Below, in pieces: positions 1 to 11,881 of a stretch of DNA of 39,235 nucleotides. The stretch lies in NCBI GenBank assembly GCA_002403205.1, contig DHHJ01000023.1:1-39235 (forward strand), in the 5' to 3' direction. Every line of letters starts with the position of its first letter. Position 1 is the first letter of the stretch. Source of the stretch: Anaerolineaceae bacterium UBA4775 (GTDB taxonomy: Bacteria > Chloroflexota > Anaerolineae > Anaerolineales > Anaerolineaceae). Under the pieces are notes generated by a model. That model was not told the origin of the DNA, ran no database searches, and saw only the letters and a list, made by a program, of their open reading frames with translations. Position numbers and translations under genes: made by a program.

Positions 1-702
<702 letters not shown>

Positions 703-801
703 AAATTTATCACCTAAAAGGTGTTTGGTTCTTTGTAGCGGATATGTTAGATCTGATTCGATCTACTTTCATTGACGAGGTTTGTCATCTTCCTATCACT
801 C

Positions 802-815
802 TTCAGTTGTTAAGG
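802..815 (-). promoter_or_regulatory. boxA-like antitermination element, copy 2
   Basis: On the minus strand this reads CCTTAACAACTGAA, resembling the bacterial rrn boxA core (CTTTAACAA type). A nearly identical element occurs further upstream in the same leader (1137-1150). The repetition inside an rRNA leader supports a Nus-factor antitermination role; this is inference. Confidence 0.45.
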
Positions 816-1044
816 TTCTATCTCTCACCGCTTATGCGTTTGGCACTCAGCTGATTGGTTTCTTTCGGGCTGTTCTGATTTTCCAGACAAAAGCGCCGAT
901 GCTATCTCGCCAACACCGGCCGCCTCATTTCCCAACGAAACTACAACGTGCTGTTATTCTGTGCTCACGCTTTGCGTTTTCAGTTTTGAAGGATCTGCCT
1001 GTTTCAGACAAGATCGTGCAAACCACATTTTTAAGTGGACAATT

Positions 1045-1073
1045 ATCTTACTATACAGGAGCGCCTTTGTCAA
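1045..1073 (-). promoter_or_regulatory. rrn promoter P2 (second tandem promoter)
   Basis: On the minus strand TTGACA (1068-1073) is followed, after a 17-nt spacer, by TAAGAT (1045-1050), matching 4 of 6 at the -10 box. It is downstream of P1 and upstream of 16S, the usual P1/P2 arrangement of rRNA operons. The predicted leader is about 335 nt. Confidence 0.6.
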
Positions 1074-1136
1074 GGGATTTTCCATAAGAATTTCAATCTT
1101 CTTTTTTGTCATCCCTCGCTGAAAAGCGGGTGATTA

Positions 1137-1150
1137 TTCTGTTGTTAAGG
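1137..1150 (-). promoter_or_regulatory. boxA-like antitermination element, copy 1
   Basis: On the minus strand this reads CCTTAACAACAGAA and lies between P1 and P2. It differs at one base from the copy at 802-815. Transcripts from P1 would carry both elements, and transcripts from P2 only the downstream one. A short imperfect hairpin (about 1108-1135) follows it on the transcript. Confidence 0.42.
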
Positions 1151-1196
1151 ATCCGCTCGTTTGTGAGCAAGACCTGTGCGTTAAGCACGAGGTAGG

Positions 1197-1224
1197 ATTA
1201 TACCGGTTCCCTTATTCGTGTCAA
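1197..1224 (-). promoter_or_regulatory. rrn promoter P1, consensus sigma-70 type
   Basis: Reading the minus strand there is a perfect TTGACA (1219-1224), a 16-nt spacer and a perfect TATAAT (1197-1202). It lies between the surE stop codon (1256) and the 16S gene and points toward 16S. The expected start site is about 1190, giving a leader of about 490 nt. A full consensus at both boxes is what a strong rRNA promoter should look like. Confidence 0.88.
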
Positions 1225-1255
1225 GGGGTTTGCCGAATCTCAACCTTAAAATATG

Positions 1256-2047
1256 TCAGACAGCAGAAAAGTGATCACCAAACCGGTGCGCTTCCATCCA
1301 ATCTCGCAAGGAACGGCAGGTCAGGTCAAGCTGGATCGGGGTGATCGAGACGTATCCCGCCGCAAGCGCACCGTAATCTGTGCCGGGTTCTTCCACACCT
1401 GTGGGCGCTTCGCCGCCAATCCAGTAATAGGGTTTACCGCGCGGGTCCAAACGCCGCACAAGCTCATCCCGGTAAATGCGCAGACCCTGGCGGGTGATAC
1501 GAAAGCCCTTCATCTCCTCCAGGGGGCCGTAAGGCACATTGATGTTCAAAATAGCCTCCTCCGGCAGGTCCGCTTGTTCGCTGAGCCATTCAATCACGCG
1601 TTTGGCAGCCTCAGCCGCCCCCGAATAATCGACCGTTCCTCCCAGGCCCTCCGGGCGGTCCAGGGACACCGCCACCCCGGGAATACCCCAGATGGCGGCT
1701 TCCATCGCGGCTGTTACCGTCCCGGAGTAGGTCAGGTCATGCCCGATGTTCGCATTCGGGTTGATGCCCGAGACGACCATGTCGATCTTCTCCGGGATAA
1801 ACCCCAGCTGTGCCAGCGCCACGCAGTCCGAAGGGGCGCCGTCTGTTGCCCAGGCAAAGGTGCCATCTGCCAGCTCGGTTTCAGTCACCCGCAGCGGGCG
1901 GTGCAGCGTTTTGACATGCCCGGAAGCCGACCAGTTGCGGTTTGGCGCCAGAATGGTCACTTTTTCTGCGATTTCGCGCACCGCCGCGGTCAAAGCCAGC
2001 AAGCCGGGCGCATGCACGCCGTCATCATTGGTTACCAGAATATGCAT
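1256..2047 (-). CDS. surE: 5'/3'-nucleotidase SurE
   Basis: This 263-aa protein matches the SurE family over its full length. SurE hydrolyses nucleoside 5'- and 3'-monophosphates, and sometimes short polyphosphates, as a divalent-metal enzyme in the cytoplasm. The metal-site signature is visible: N-terminal ILVTNDDG with the Asp pair D8-D9, serine(s) in APNRNWSASGH (S40/S42) and the asparagine of SGIN (about N96). The gene starts 29 nt after the secA stop on the same strand, so co-transcription with secA is likely. An AGAGGA element precedes the ATG. The rrn promoter P1 lies immediately downstream of its stop codon, with no strong terminator between them. Confidence 0.95.
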   Translation of the reverse strand: MHILVTNDDGVHAPGLLALTAAVREIAEKVTILAPNRNWSASGHVKTLHRPLRVTETELADGTFAWATDGAPSDCVALAQLGFIPEKIDMVVSGINPNANIGHDLTYSGTVTAAMEAAIWGIPGVAVSLDRPEGLGGTVDYSGAAEAAKRVIEWLSEQADLPEEAILNINVPYGPLEEMKGFRITRQGLRIYRDELVRRLDPRGKPYYWIGGEAPTGVEEPGTDYGALAAGYVSITPIQLDLTCRSLRDWMEAHRFGDHFSAV

Positions 2048-2076
2048 AAGTCCTCTTTAATCGTTCTAAATGATGG

Positions 2077-5000
2077 TTAATGTCGTTTTCGGCTCTTTTT
2101 GTGCCGTTTGCGCTCGGAACCGTTCGTCTCAGCCGTAGTTGGCTGGGGTTGGGCCAGTTCCTGTTTCCGCTCCTCGGGACTCACCAGCCTGGCGCGGAAC
2201 ATCTGGGCGATCACACCCGCACGGATATCGGAGAGCAAGCCTGAGAACATGGTCGTGGCCTGGCTCTTATACTCCACCAGCGGGTCGCGCTGACCGTAAG
2301 CCTCCATGCGTACCGAAACGCGCAGCGCTTCCACTTTGGTCAGGTATTCCACCCACAGTTCCGAGATTTTCGAGAGCAGCAGGTGACGGTAAAGCCGGTT
2401 TTGCGCGTACCGCCCCAGGGTTTCGACCACCACAGTGTGCTCGTCCTGGGGTATGCTGTCCAGCGGTATGGATTTGACCTCCTCAAAGCGCTCTTCGCCC
2501 AGGGCTGCAGCCAAGCGTTCGTGCCAGTCTGGGGTCAGATTCGCCAGGATTTGCCCGGCGTTGTGCAAGCGGGTCAGCTCAGATTCGCCCCAAATCACCG
2601 CTAGCTTTTCCTGGGCCGCCTGCAGATGGCCCAGGACCTTGCTGCGGATTTCCTCCGGCGGGTGTTGAGCCAGGAATTGTGCGGCCTTGAACACATAGGT
2701 CAGCCGGGTGACTCCCTTCATTTTTCGCTGGTGGGTGCGCTCGTCAAAGGTGATCACCCTGCCCTGGGTCAGCAGGATCAGCAGGCGCATCAACGCCCAG
2801 GGTTCCTCGAGAGCAGCGGTCAGCAGTTCTTGATTCGCGTCCAGGTCACGGCTGATCTCGCCATTTTCACCCAGCACATGCTCCCGGCGCCTCTGCAGGG
2901 TATCCTCAACCCGGCCCATCAGGAGGGCGTTCACTTCCTTCCAGGTGTCTTCCGCCAGGTCAGCGGCCTTCAGGTTCCAGTTGTCGGAAAAACGCCGCTC
3001 AAAGGTCAGGATCAAACGCCGCACAAAAATCTGCATCAAGGTCATGCGGATTTGGCCGGCCACATCCTCGATGGCATCCCTTGTTCCAGCGGCCAAGCCT
3101 TCCTCAACCGCATCGGTCAGACGTAAGGGCACACGCACGGCTTCAGACAAGGCTTGCCTGAAATCCGGGCGTTGGCCTGATTCATCGTAGCCCAGACCCT
3201 CCACAAAGGTATCCAGCGCATCCAGGCGTTCTGCAAGCTGGTTCTCAAAGCTCATTTGGGCATTTTCGACCAAAGCCACGGCCCAGGTCAGCAAATGCTC
3301 GTGCCAGGTATCAAGGGATTCGGCGGCGAGTTCCAGCAGGCGCGCCCGCAATGCCCCCGTGTCCTGCGGCTGGCCAACAGCCTCCATCATCAGTTGCAGT
3401 GTAAAGGAGGGGTGATGGATCTCACCCTGGTCGATCGGCGGCTGGGTATCCTCGAGATAGGCCAGTAACTTCCATAAGCCCTCCTTATCGCCCAAACCTT
3501 CCTCGATGCGGCGGCTGACTTCGGTCTGCAGCATCTCGGTGACGTCTTCGCGCAGGTCTTCCTTGTCGAAGATGCGCTCGCGCTGCTCGTAGATGCGTTC
3601 GCGCTGCGAGTTGAGCACATCATCGTATTCCAGCAAGTGCTCGCGCACGTCAAAGTTGGCACCTTCAACCCGAGTCTGCGAGGATTCGACCATCCGGCCA
3701 ATCAAGCCGCTCTCAATCGGGATGCCTTCATCAATATTCAGCCGGTTGAGCAGGGTTTCCACCTGCCCGCCGCCAAACAAGCGCATCAGGTCATCATCCA
3801 ATGACAGGTAAAACCGCGATGAACCCGGGTCGCCCTGACGGGCAGCCCGCCCGCGCAACTGGTTGTCGATGCGCCGGGCTTCGTGGCGTTCAGAGCCAAT
3901 CACGTGCAGTCCGCCCAGCTCACGCACCCGCTGCATCTCGGCCATGTACGTAAAATAGGCCGCCACATCTTCAGCGTACTCCCCGTAGGCCTCTTCCGAA
4001 AGGGCCTGCAAGGCGCGCAAGCGCTCCTCCATCGGCAGATTGAACGGGTCGGGGTGGCCGGTTTCTGCCAGCAGCCGGTTGACATTGGTGACGCGCTCTT
4101 CCGGCAGTTCCCCACCCAGCTTGATATCGACACCGCGGCCGGCCATGTTAGTGGCAATCGTCACCGCGCCAAACGCTCCGGCATCGGCGATGATCTTGGA
4201 CTCCTCCGTGTGCTTGCGGGCATTCAGCACCTGGTGCTGCACGCCGGCTTTGATAACCGCTTCCAGGCGCGGCCAGTCATCGGGCGAAAGCTCAAAGATC
4301 TCAATCAAGCGCGCCTGGTTTTCCTCATCCAGGGGGCTGAGGGAATTCAGCCCATATTCACGGCCCATGCGGCGCAGCTCTGGGCTGCGCAGTTCATCCA
4401 GCGGGGCATAGAGCTGGTCCAGTTCAGGGGTCGACATCACATCCCGGCCTTGCAGGTTGTGCATATGGATATAGGCATGCCGGATAAGGAACACCTCCAG
4501 CAACCGGCGCACATTGGTCGCACTTAACCGGTCAGACAGCCGTTCGGAGTTCTCCACCGAGGTGGTGCCCACCAGTTGCGGGCGCCCAACCACATGGTAA
4601 TAGATGATCTCTTTGACAATGGCCCTTAATTTGGCCTCCGCCGTCTGGTAAACCACATCCGGGTAATCCTTGCGCTTCCAGTACAACGGGCGCTGACTAT
4701 CATCCTCCGGATGGTAGTAATAGGTGTATTTGTAACCCAGCGCATCGCGGTCTTCGGCTTCAGCCAGGTCGGGCTGAGCGCCCATGGCACGATACTCCAG
4801 GTGGGTCGGGATCGGCAGCACTTCCAGGCTGTAGATCTTATCAAACTCTTCGGCTTCTGTCAGGGCTGTGCCCGTCATTCCAGCCAGTTTTTCGTACATC
4901 CTGAAGTAGTTCTGGATCGTGATGGTGGCATAAGTCACATTTTCAGCCTGGACTTTTACCCCCTCCTTTGCTTCCACAGCCTGGTGAAGGCCGTCTGACC

Positions 5001-6084
5001 AACGGCGCCCGGGCATCAAGCGCCCGGTAAATTCATCCACGATCACCACTTCTTTATCTTGAACGATGTATTCCTTGTTGCGATGGAACAGGTATTCCGC
5101 CCGCAATGCCTGCTCTAAAAAGCCCAGCAAGCGTGCTTGCTCGGGGGTGATATCCTCCGGGCGTTCAGGGTCGCGCAGCGGCATGCCCAGCAGCTCTTCC
5201 ACGTGCGCCAGGCCGATCTCCGAGAGCGTGACCGTGCGGTCCTTCTCACTGATCTCGTAATCTTCTGGCAGCAGCTGCTTGACGATCTGCGCCATGCGGA
5301 TATACCATTCCGAATCCTCATGGGATGGGCCCGAGATGATCAACGGCGTGCGCGCTTCATCGATCAGGATGTTATCGACCTCATCGATGATGGCGTAATA
5401 GTGACCGCGCTGTACCCGGGCATCCTTGTGGCTGGCCAGATTGTCGCGCAGGTAATCAAAACCGAATTCGTTGTTCGTGCCGTAGGTGATATCGGCACGG
5501 TAGGCCAGTTTCCGATCCACCATGCGCACCTGGTCCTGTTCCTCAATCGGTGAGCGTTGGTCGGGGTCGTACAGGAACGCTTTGCGACCGTTTTCCGTGC
5601 GGGCAGCCATCTGGAGGATGCCAACGGAAAGCCCCAAAAAGCGGTAGATCGTCCCCATCCAGCGGCCATCACGGCGCGCCAGGTAGTCGTTGACCGTCAC
5701 CAGGTGGACGCCACGGCCGGTCAGCGCGTTGAGGTACAGCGGCAGGGTCGCCGCCAGGGTTTTCCCTTCACCCGTTTTCATCTCGGCGATCTCCCCGCGG
5801 TGCAGGGTGATCCCCGTGATCAGCTGCACATCATAATGGCGCTGACCCAGGGTGCGCTTGCTGGCCTCGCGTACCGCGGCAAAAGCCTCCACCAGGAGGT
5901 CATCAAGGGTTTCACCCGCGGCAACACGGCTTTTGAAGGCCTGGGTCTTGGCAGACAGCGCCTCATCGCTCAAAGCCTCGTATTCCGGCTCCAGCGCATT
6001 GATCTGGTCAACAATTTCTTTTAATGAATCAACTTTTCGCTGATTTGGGTCCCCGCCAAAAAGCTGAGAGATTTTCTTAAACAT
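2077..6084 (-). CDS. secA: Preprotein translocase ATPase SecA, enlarged form
   Basis: SecA is the motor ATPase that pushes preproteins through SecYEG. Numbered from the upstream ATG, Walker A (MKTGEGKT) is at about residues 104-111, the DEVD box at 236-239, the TYGTNNEFGFDYLRDN motif near 202-217, and the second-helicase motifs AGRG and QLRGRAARQGD at about 650 and 744-754. The protein is about 1335 aa, against roughly 800-950 for most SecA. An insertion of about 90 residues (about 523-612) lies in the second nucleotide-binding fold. The region after EYDDVLNSQR (about 830) runs about 500 residues, twice the usual length. The common Cys-rich zinc tail is absent; the C-terminus is a basic Lys/Arg/His stretch. 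Start choice: the SD-like AGGTGA (6091-6096) abuts the first ATG (6088-6090) but lies 6 nt before the second (6082-6084), so the latter is preferred. Confidence 0.96.
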   Translation of the reverse strand: MFKKISQLFGGDPNQRKVDSLKEIVDQINALEPEYEALSDEALSAKTQAFKSRVAAGETLDDLLVEAFAAVREASKRTLGQRHYDVQLITGITLHRGEIAEMKTGEGKTLAATLPLYLNALTGRGVHLVTVNDYLARRDGRWMGTIYRFLGLSVGILQMAARTENGRKAFLYDPDQRSPIEEQDQVRMVDRKLAYRADITYGTNNEFGFDYLRDNLASHKDARVQRGHYYAIIDEVDNILIDEARTPLIISGPSHEDSEWYIRMAQIVKQLLPEDYEISEKDRTVTLSEIGLAHVEELLGMPLRDPERPEDITPEQARLLGFLEQALRAEYLFHRNKEYIVQDKEVVIVDEFTGRLMPGRRWSDGLHQAVEAKEGVKVQAENVTYATITIQNYFRMYEKLAGMTGTALTEAEEFDKIYSLEVLPIPTHLEYRAMGAQPDLAEAEDRDALGYKYTYYYHPEDDSQRPLYWKRKDYPDVVYQTAEAKLRAIVKEIIYYHVVGRPQLVGTTSVENSERLSDRLSATNVRRLLEVFLIRHAYIHMHNLQGRDVMSTPELDQLYAPLDELRSPELRRMGREYGLNSLSPLDEENQARLIEIFELSPDDWPRLEAVIKAGVQHQVLNARKHTEESKIIADAGAFGAVTIATNMAGRGVDIKLGGELPEERVTNVNRLLAETGHPDPFNLPMEERLRALQALSEEAYGEYAEDVAAYFTYMAEMQRVRELGGLHVIGSERHEARRIDNQLRGRAARQGDPGSSRFYLSLDDDLMRLFGGGQVETLLNRLNIDEGIPIESGLIGRMVESSQTRVEGANFDVREHLLEYDDVLNSQRERIYEQRERIFDKEDLREDVTEMLQTEVSRRIEEGLGDKEGLWKLLAYLEDTQPPIDQGEIHHPSFTLQLMMEAVGQPQDTGALRARLLELAAESLDTWHEHLLTWAVALVENAQMSFENQLAERLDALDTFVEGLGYDESGQRPDFRQALSEAVRVPLRLTDAVEEGLAAGTRDAIEDVAGQIRMTLMQIFVRRLILTFERRFSDNWNLKAADLAEDTWKEVNALLMGRVEDTLQRRREHVLGENGEISRDLDANQELLTAALEEPWALMRLLILLTQGRVITFDERTHQRKMKGVTRLTYVFKAAQFLAQHPPEEIRSKVLGHLQAAQEKLAVIWGESELTRLHNAGQILANLTPDWHERLAAALGEERFEEVKSIPLDSIPQDEHTVVVETLGRYAQNRLYRHLLLSKISELWVEYLTKVEALRVSVRMEAYGQRDPLVEYKSQATTMFSGLLSDIRAGVIAQMFRARLVSPEERKQELAQPQPTTAETNGSERKRHKKSRKRH

Positions 6085-6130
6085 AGACATTCACCTGTTT
6101 GTTTTTTCAATTCAATCATCGCAAATTTTG

Positions 6131-6139
6131 ATTATAGCA
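6131..6139 (-). promoter_or_regulatory. secA-surE promoter, extended -10
   Basis: On the minus strand this reads TGCTATAAT, a perfect TATAAT with the upstream TG of an extended -10 box. A weak -35 (TTGTAT) lies 16 nt further upstream. The start site would be near 6125, about 40 nt before the secA start codon. Confidence 0.65.
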
Positions 6140-6200
6140 CACGGCTCAAGCCATACAAAACGGCGGTGAAGATGCTTATGCATCATTAACCATCCGCCGG

Positions 6201-6206
6201 TAAAAT
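6201..6206 (+). promoter_or_regulatory. -10 box of the metalloprotease gene, leaderless arrangement
   Basis: TAAAAT ends 7 nt before the ATG at 6214, and no Shine-Dalgarno sequence is seen. The expected transcription start falls at or beside the start codon. No good -35 box is present, so the assignment rests on the -10 and the spacing. Confidence 0.4.
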
Positions 6207-6213
6207 TCCTCAT

Positions 6214-7689
6214 ATGATCAAACGCACACTGTTCCTGATCCTGACGGCAATGTCGTTGCTGACCGGCCCCACCAGCGCAGCCTATGGGATTTATCCGGCA
6301 CTGCCTCAAACCCCACCAGGTGATTTTGAGGTCACCTTCTACCCGGTTGCCCCCTATCACACTGGGGACCTCCTCAGCGCACGCGTGGCCTACACCGGCA
6401 GTGCAAACATCGGCGGAACCCACATCACGGTTGCGCTGGCTGATGAACCGGACCAGATCCTGGAGACGGCTGCCTTCTCGCAGAACACCCGCCAGGCGAC
6501 CTTTTACTGGATGTATGACACCCGGTCCCACCAAACAGGTTATCTTTCTTTTCGGTTCGAAGTGCCGGATTTTGACCTGGCCTGGACCCAGGGCGTTCAC
6601 CTCCTGCCCGACCTCGGCAACCGCAGCGCAGCCTGGTCGAGTGCTCACAGCCCGTGCTGCACCTTGCACTACTTCACGGGCACCGATGCAGAAGCTGACC
6701 TACCCGAGATCATCACCGCACTCGAGGAGAGCAGCGCAGAGGTCTTGTCGCAATTTGCTGCAGCCGGAGTGTTAGAGGAGAACCCCATCCAGGAGCCACT
6801 CTCGATCGTGCTGGTCCCCATGGTGATCGGGCATGGCGGCTTTGCCACTGATGAAGCTGTGCTGACCTACACGCACGACAACTGGGCCGGGATCGAGTTT
6901 ACAAACCTTGCCCATCATGAAATTGTGCATGTGGTCGACCGGCTGATCAACACCCAGGGACCCCGCCCATCCATCTTTGTTGAGGGCCTCGCCGTGTACC
7001 TCTCCGGCGGACATTACCGCCCGGGTGACGCCCTGCAGCGAGGGGCAGCCCTGCTCGCCCTGGATCTGTACCTGCCCATCAGCGAGATCGTTGACGACTT
7101 CTACGCTGCCCAGCACGAAATTGGGTACATGCAAGCTGCCGCGCTGGTCGCCTACCTTGATCAGCTGTGGGGATGGGAGACCTTCATCGACTTCTATTTT
7201 AATCTGCCTGAAGGGGAAAGCGATTCTGCCATCATTTCAACGGCGCTTGAGGCTCGCTTTGGCATCGGCCTAAACGAGCTGGAAGGCGAGTTCATCGCTT
7301 ACCTCGAGACCCTCGAACGTGATCCCCAGGTTGAGGCGGATGTGCGCCTGACGGTCGACACCTATGACCTGCTGCGCCGCTACCAAACCCTTGCCATACC
7401 CAGCGCGCATTTCCGCACAGCCTGGTGGCCGCCCGTCAACACCATGCGGGAGAATAGCATTGTGGGGGATTATGCCTACCGTGAGAAAGCCCCCTTGAAC
7501 CTGATCGTCGAAAGCCTGTTCATCGATGCCCATGCCGCCCTGGATACAAAAGCGTATGCCCGTGCAGGGGCAGCCCTGACAAATATTGATGAGATTCTCA
7601 CCTGGGTTGAAATGTCAGGTGGGAACCTGTCGCATTACAGCATTGGATGGCCTGTAAACCTGCATCCACGCAGCATCACATGGCCGTAA
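6214..7689 (+). CDS. Secreted gluzincin-type metalloprotease (HExxH), uncharacterised
   Basis: This is a 491-aa protein with an N-terminal signal peptide (MIKRTLFLILTAMSLL followed by an Ala-rich site near residue 23). A zinc-protease signature lies at H235-E236-I-V-H239, followed 17 residues later by E257 in VEGLAVYLSGG. This HExxH-x17-E layout is typical of gluzincins related to the M1/M61 'peptidase MA' fold. The first ~130 residues are predicted beta-rich, and the C-terminal part shows no further recognised motif. It should act outside the cytoplasmic membrane; the substrate is unknown. The gene is divergent from secA (123-bp gap) and convergent with the FHA gene. A proteolytic role is inferred from the motif alone. 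Confidence 0.8.
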   Translation: MIKRTLFLILTAMSLLTGPTSAAYGIYPALPQTPPGDFEVTFYPVAPYHTGDLLSARVAYTGSANIGGTHITVALADEPDQILETAAFSQNTRQATFYWMYDTRSHQTGYLSFRFEVPDFDLAWTQGVHLLPDLGNRSAAWSSAHSPCCTLHYFTGTDAEADLPEIITALEESSAEVLSQFAAAGVLEENPIQEPLSIVLVPMVIGHGGFATDEAVLTYTHDNWAGIEFTNLAHHEIVHVVDRLINTQGPRPSIFVEGLAVYLSGGHYRPGDALQRGAALLALDLYLPISEIVDDFYAAQHEIGYMQAAALVAYLDQLWGWETFIDFYFNLPEGESDSAIISTALEARFGIGLNELEGEFIAYLETLERDPQVEADVRLTVDTYDLLRRYQTLAIPSAHFRTAWWPPVNTMRENSIVGDYAYREKAPLNLIVESLFIDAHAALDTKAYARAGAALTNIDEILTWVEMSGGNLSHYSIGWPVNLHPRSITWP

Positions 7690-7785
7690 ACCCACAACTC
7701 CACACATTGCCTATACGAAGTCGGCACGCCTGAGAAACCACCCAGTCTCGACCTGCTCTGAAAAGCGGCACCTTCGTTAACCTAA

Positions 7786-7812
7786 CAATCCCGGAGCCAA
7801 TGTCCGGGATTG
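7786..7812. terminator. Bidirectional hairpin between convergent genes
   Basis: A perfect 10-bp inverted repeat (CAATCCCGGA / TCCGGGATTG) encloses a 7-nt loop. It sits between the stop codons of the metalloprotease gene (7689, +) and the FHA gene (7832, -). The tails are only moderately T-rich on either side, so terminator strength is uncertain. Confidence 0.6.
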
Positions 7813-7831
7813 CTTTGGGTAATGTTTAAAG

Positions 7832-8464
7832 TCAGGGCAGCGGACAGCCTGCCAGCAAATCGAAGGTGATGGCACACCACCACGAGGCGGGCATGAAGTA
7901 CAATGTGACTGCAATCACGCACACCAACACTACAATCGCCACGAGCAGGATGATCATCCAGGTCGGCATGCCGCCCTCTTTGACCCTTTTCTTCTTCTCA
8001 GGTACTTCTGCTTCAGGCTCTGGCTGTTCATACGGCGCAAGCTCTTCAAGGTAGAGTTCCTCCTCCGGTGCGTACATGGGCTCCGGTACCCTTGAGACGT
8101 ATTCAGGCTCTGGGGTAGGCGCCACAGGGGCATGGGCATCGGTGATATCGGGCTCTTCCACCTGCTTGTCATAAGCCATGACGACACTCTCGCCAAAGGT
8201 GATCACATCGCCCTTGCGCAGTTGCTGCGGCGAATCAATGCGCTCCCCGTTGAGGAAGGTGCCATTGGTCGAGCCCAGGTCTTCTACAAAGGCGTTATCG
8301 TTCTGAATGAAAAAGCGCGCATGCCGGCGCGAGACCTCTGGGTCTGAGATGGGAATGTCGTTGGAGAGATCACGCCCCACGGTGGTCTCTTCCGACTCCA
8401 ACAAAAAGGTCTTCCCGGGAACGGGACCTGAGCGCATGGTGAGTTGAAATCTTGTGGCAGTCAT
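7832..8464 (-). CDS. FHA-domain protein with C-terminal membrane anchor
   Basis: This is a 210-aa protein. Residues about 5-95 form a forkhead-associated domain, a phosphothreonine-peptide binding module. The conserved motifs TVGRDLSND, SRRHARF and STNGTFLNG are all present, matching the usual GR...SxxH...NG pattern. A Pro/Glu-rich linker (about 105-160) and a basic patch follow, then one transmembrane helix (about residues 168-192) near the C-terminus. The FHA domain is therefore probably cytoplasmic and tethered to the membrane. A perfect AGGAGG Shine-Dalgarno precedes the ATG at 8464. No Ser/Thr kinase is encoded in this window, so its phosphorylated partner must lie elsewhere. Confidence 0.9.
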   Translation of the reverse strand: MTATRFQLTMRSGPVPGKTFLLESEETTVGRDLSNDIPISDPEVSRRHARFFIQNDNAFVEDLGSTNGTFLNGERIDSPQQLRKGDVITFGESVVMAYDKQVEEPDITDAHAPVAPTPEPEYVSRVPEPMYAPEEELYLEELAPYEQPEPEAEVPEKKKRVKEGGMPTWMIILLVAIVVLVCVIAVTLYFMPASWWCAITFDLLAGCPLP

Positions 8465-8742
8465 CGAACCTCCTCGATCACGCTAATTTTAATCGATTTA
8501 TCACGGTTAATTAATTTTTGTTACAGTCTTAGTTTAATGTTTAATTAGGATGATGTCAAATGATTCCAGCAAGTGAATCGGCGCAGGCATGCTGGCCGTG
8601 TTTGTTTGCATAATTCTGATATCTCTTTTACATTCCTCAAACACCTGCTTCTTAAAATTAACCTGAGAGAAAACGACCTAATCCAACAAAAAGCTGCCCG
8701 TCTTTCAACAGAACGGGACACCATTAACGGAGAGAGACACAC

Positions 8743-11343
<2,601 letters not shown>

Positions 11344-11372
11344 AAACCCATTCACATCCAAAGCGCTACCAA

Positions 11373-11397
11373 AGAGACGCCCGGTTTGGGCGTCTCT
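11373..11397 (+). terminator. clpB terminator hairpin
   Basis: A perfect 10-bp stem (AGAGACGCCC / GGGCGTCTCT) with a 5-nt loop begins 29 nt after the clpB stop. No U-tract follows directly, so it may act as an mRNA-stabilising or Rho-assisted end instead. Confidence 0.65.
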
Positions 11398-11728
11398 ATG
11401 GGTTAAAAGGCTGGCACGACACCCTCAGTAGATTCAGGATCACAGCTCACCCCACGGGAACATCTGCAACACTAAAGTGTCCTGGCACATTTTTAACCAT
11501 AAATATTCCTCTTATCTTAAAACCCCGGGGGGCTAAGGAGGAACCAGCTTATGATCTGTCCAGCAGTATTTCCAATAACCAACATACAAAGACCCCCGGG
11601 GATTAATAATGACCACTACTTAACAATGATACACGCCAATCACAAGGGATTGAAGATAGAACATACCACTTCAAAAGACAACTCCCTCTGCAGGATCAGG
11701 ATAAGCCCACTAAGGTTTCCTGTTAACC
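11398..11728. other. Gene-poor, AT-richer interval
   Basis: About 330 bp without a convincing gene. Two CCCCGGGG-type GC palindromes occur near 11524-11532 and 11592-11600. A short ACACT/AGTGT hairpin lies near 11471-11482. A 62-codon frame at 11551-11739 (+) follows an AAGGAGG element, but its composition does not look coding. Together with the adjacent gene remnant this appears to be decayed sequence. Confidence 0.4.
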
Positions 11729-11881
11729 TCACATATTAAATGATTCACTCAAGAAGACCAGCGTGCGTTCCCAGGCCAGGCGCGCTGCTGCCGGGTTGTA
11801 TGCATCGGTGCGGTCAAGTTCTCCGCAAAACATGCCCCACCCCTTAGCAAACGCGTATGGGTTTACAGAACATATCGCAAA
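11729..11881 (-). pseudogene. C-terminal remnant of a dienelactone hydrolase-family gene
   Basis: Immediately after the mscS stop codon the same minus-strand frame stays open for about 50 codons, ending at TGA 11729-11731. Its last part reads YNPAAARLAWERTLVFL, which is very close to the conserved C-terminal end of dienelactone hydrolases (a Tyr-Asn-x-Ala-Ala-Ala-x-x-Ala-Trp-x-Arg-Thr-Leu-x-Phe pattern). No nucleophile Cys, catalytic motifs or start codon remain, and the upstream part is replaced by mscS. I read it as the residue of a deleted gene. Confidence 0.5.

Noticed and set aside
1253..2080. 275-codon plus-strand open frame over surE
   Set aside because: It is the complement of surE, whose protein motifs are clear on the minus strand.
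8465..8742. CIRCE or HAIR heat-shock operator upstream of clpB
   Set aside because: No TTAGCACTC-N9-GAGTGCTAA or CTTGAGT-N7-ACTCAAG type repeat is present.
11551..11739. 62-codon open frame preceded by AAGGAGG
   Set aside because: The ribosome site is good, but the product has no recognisable features, codon use is unlike real genes here and it overlaps the dienelactone hydrolase remnant. Left as an unproven small ORF.
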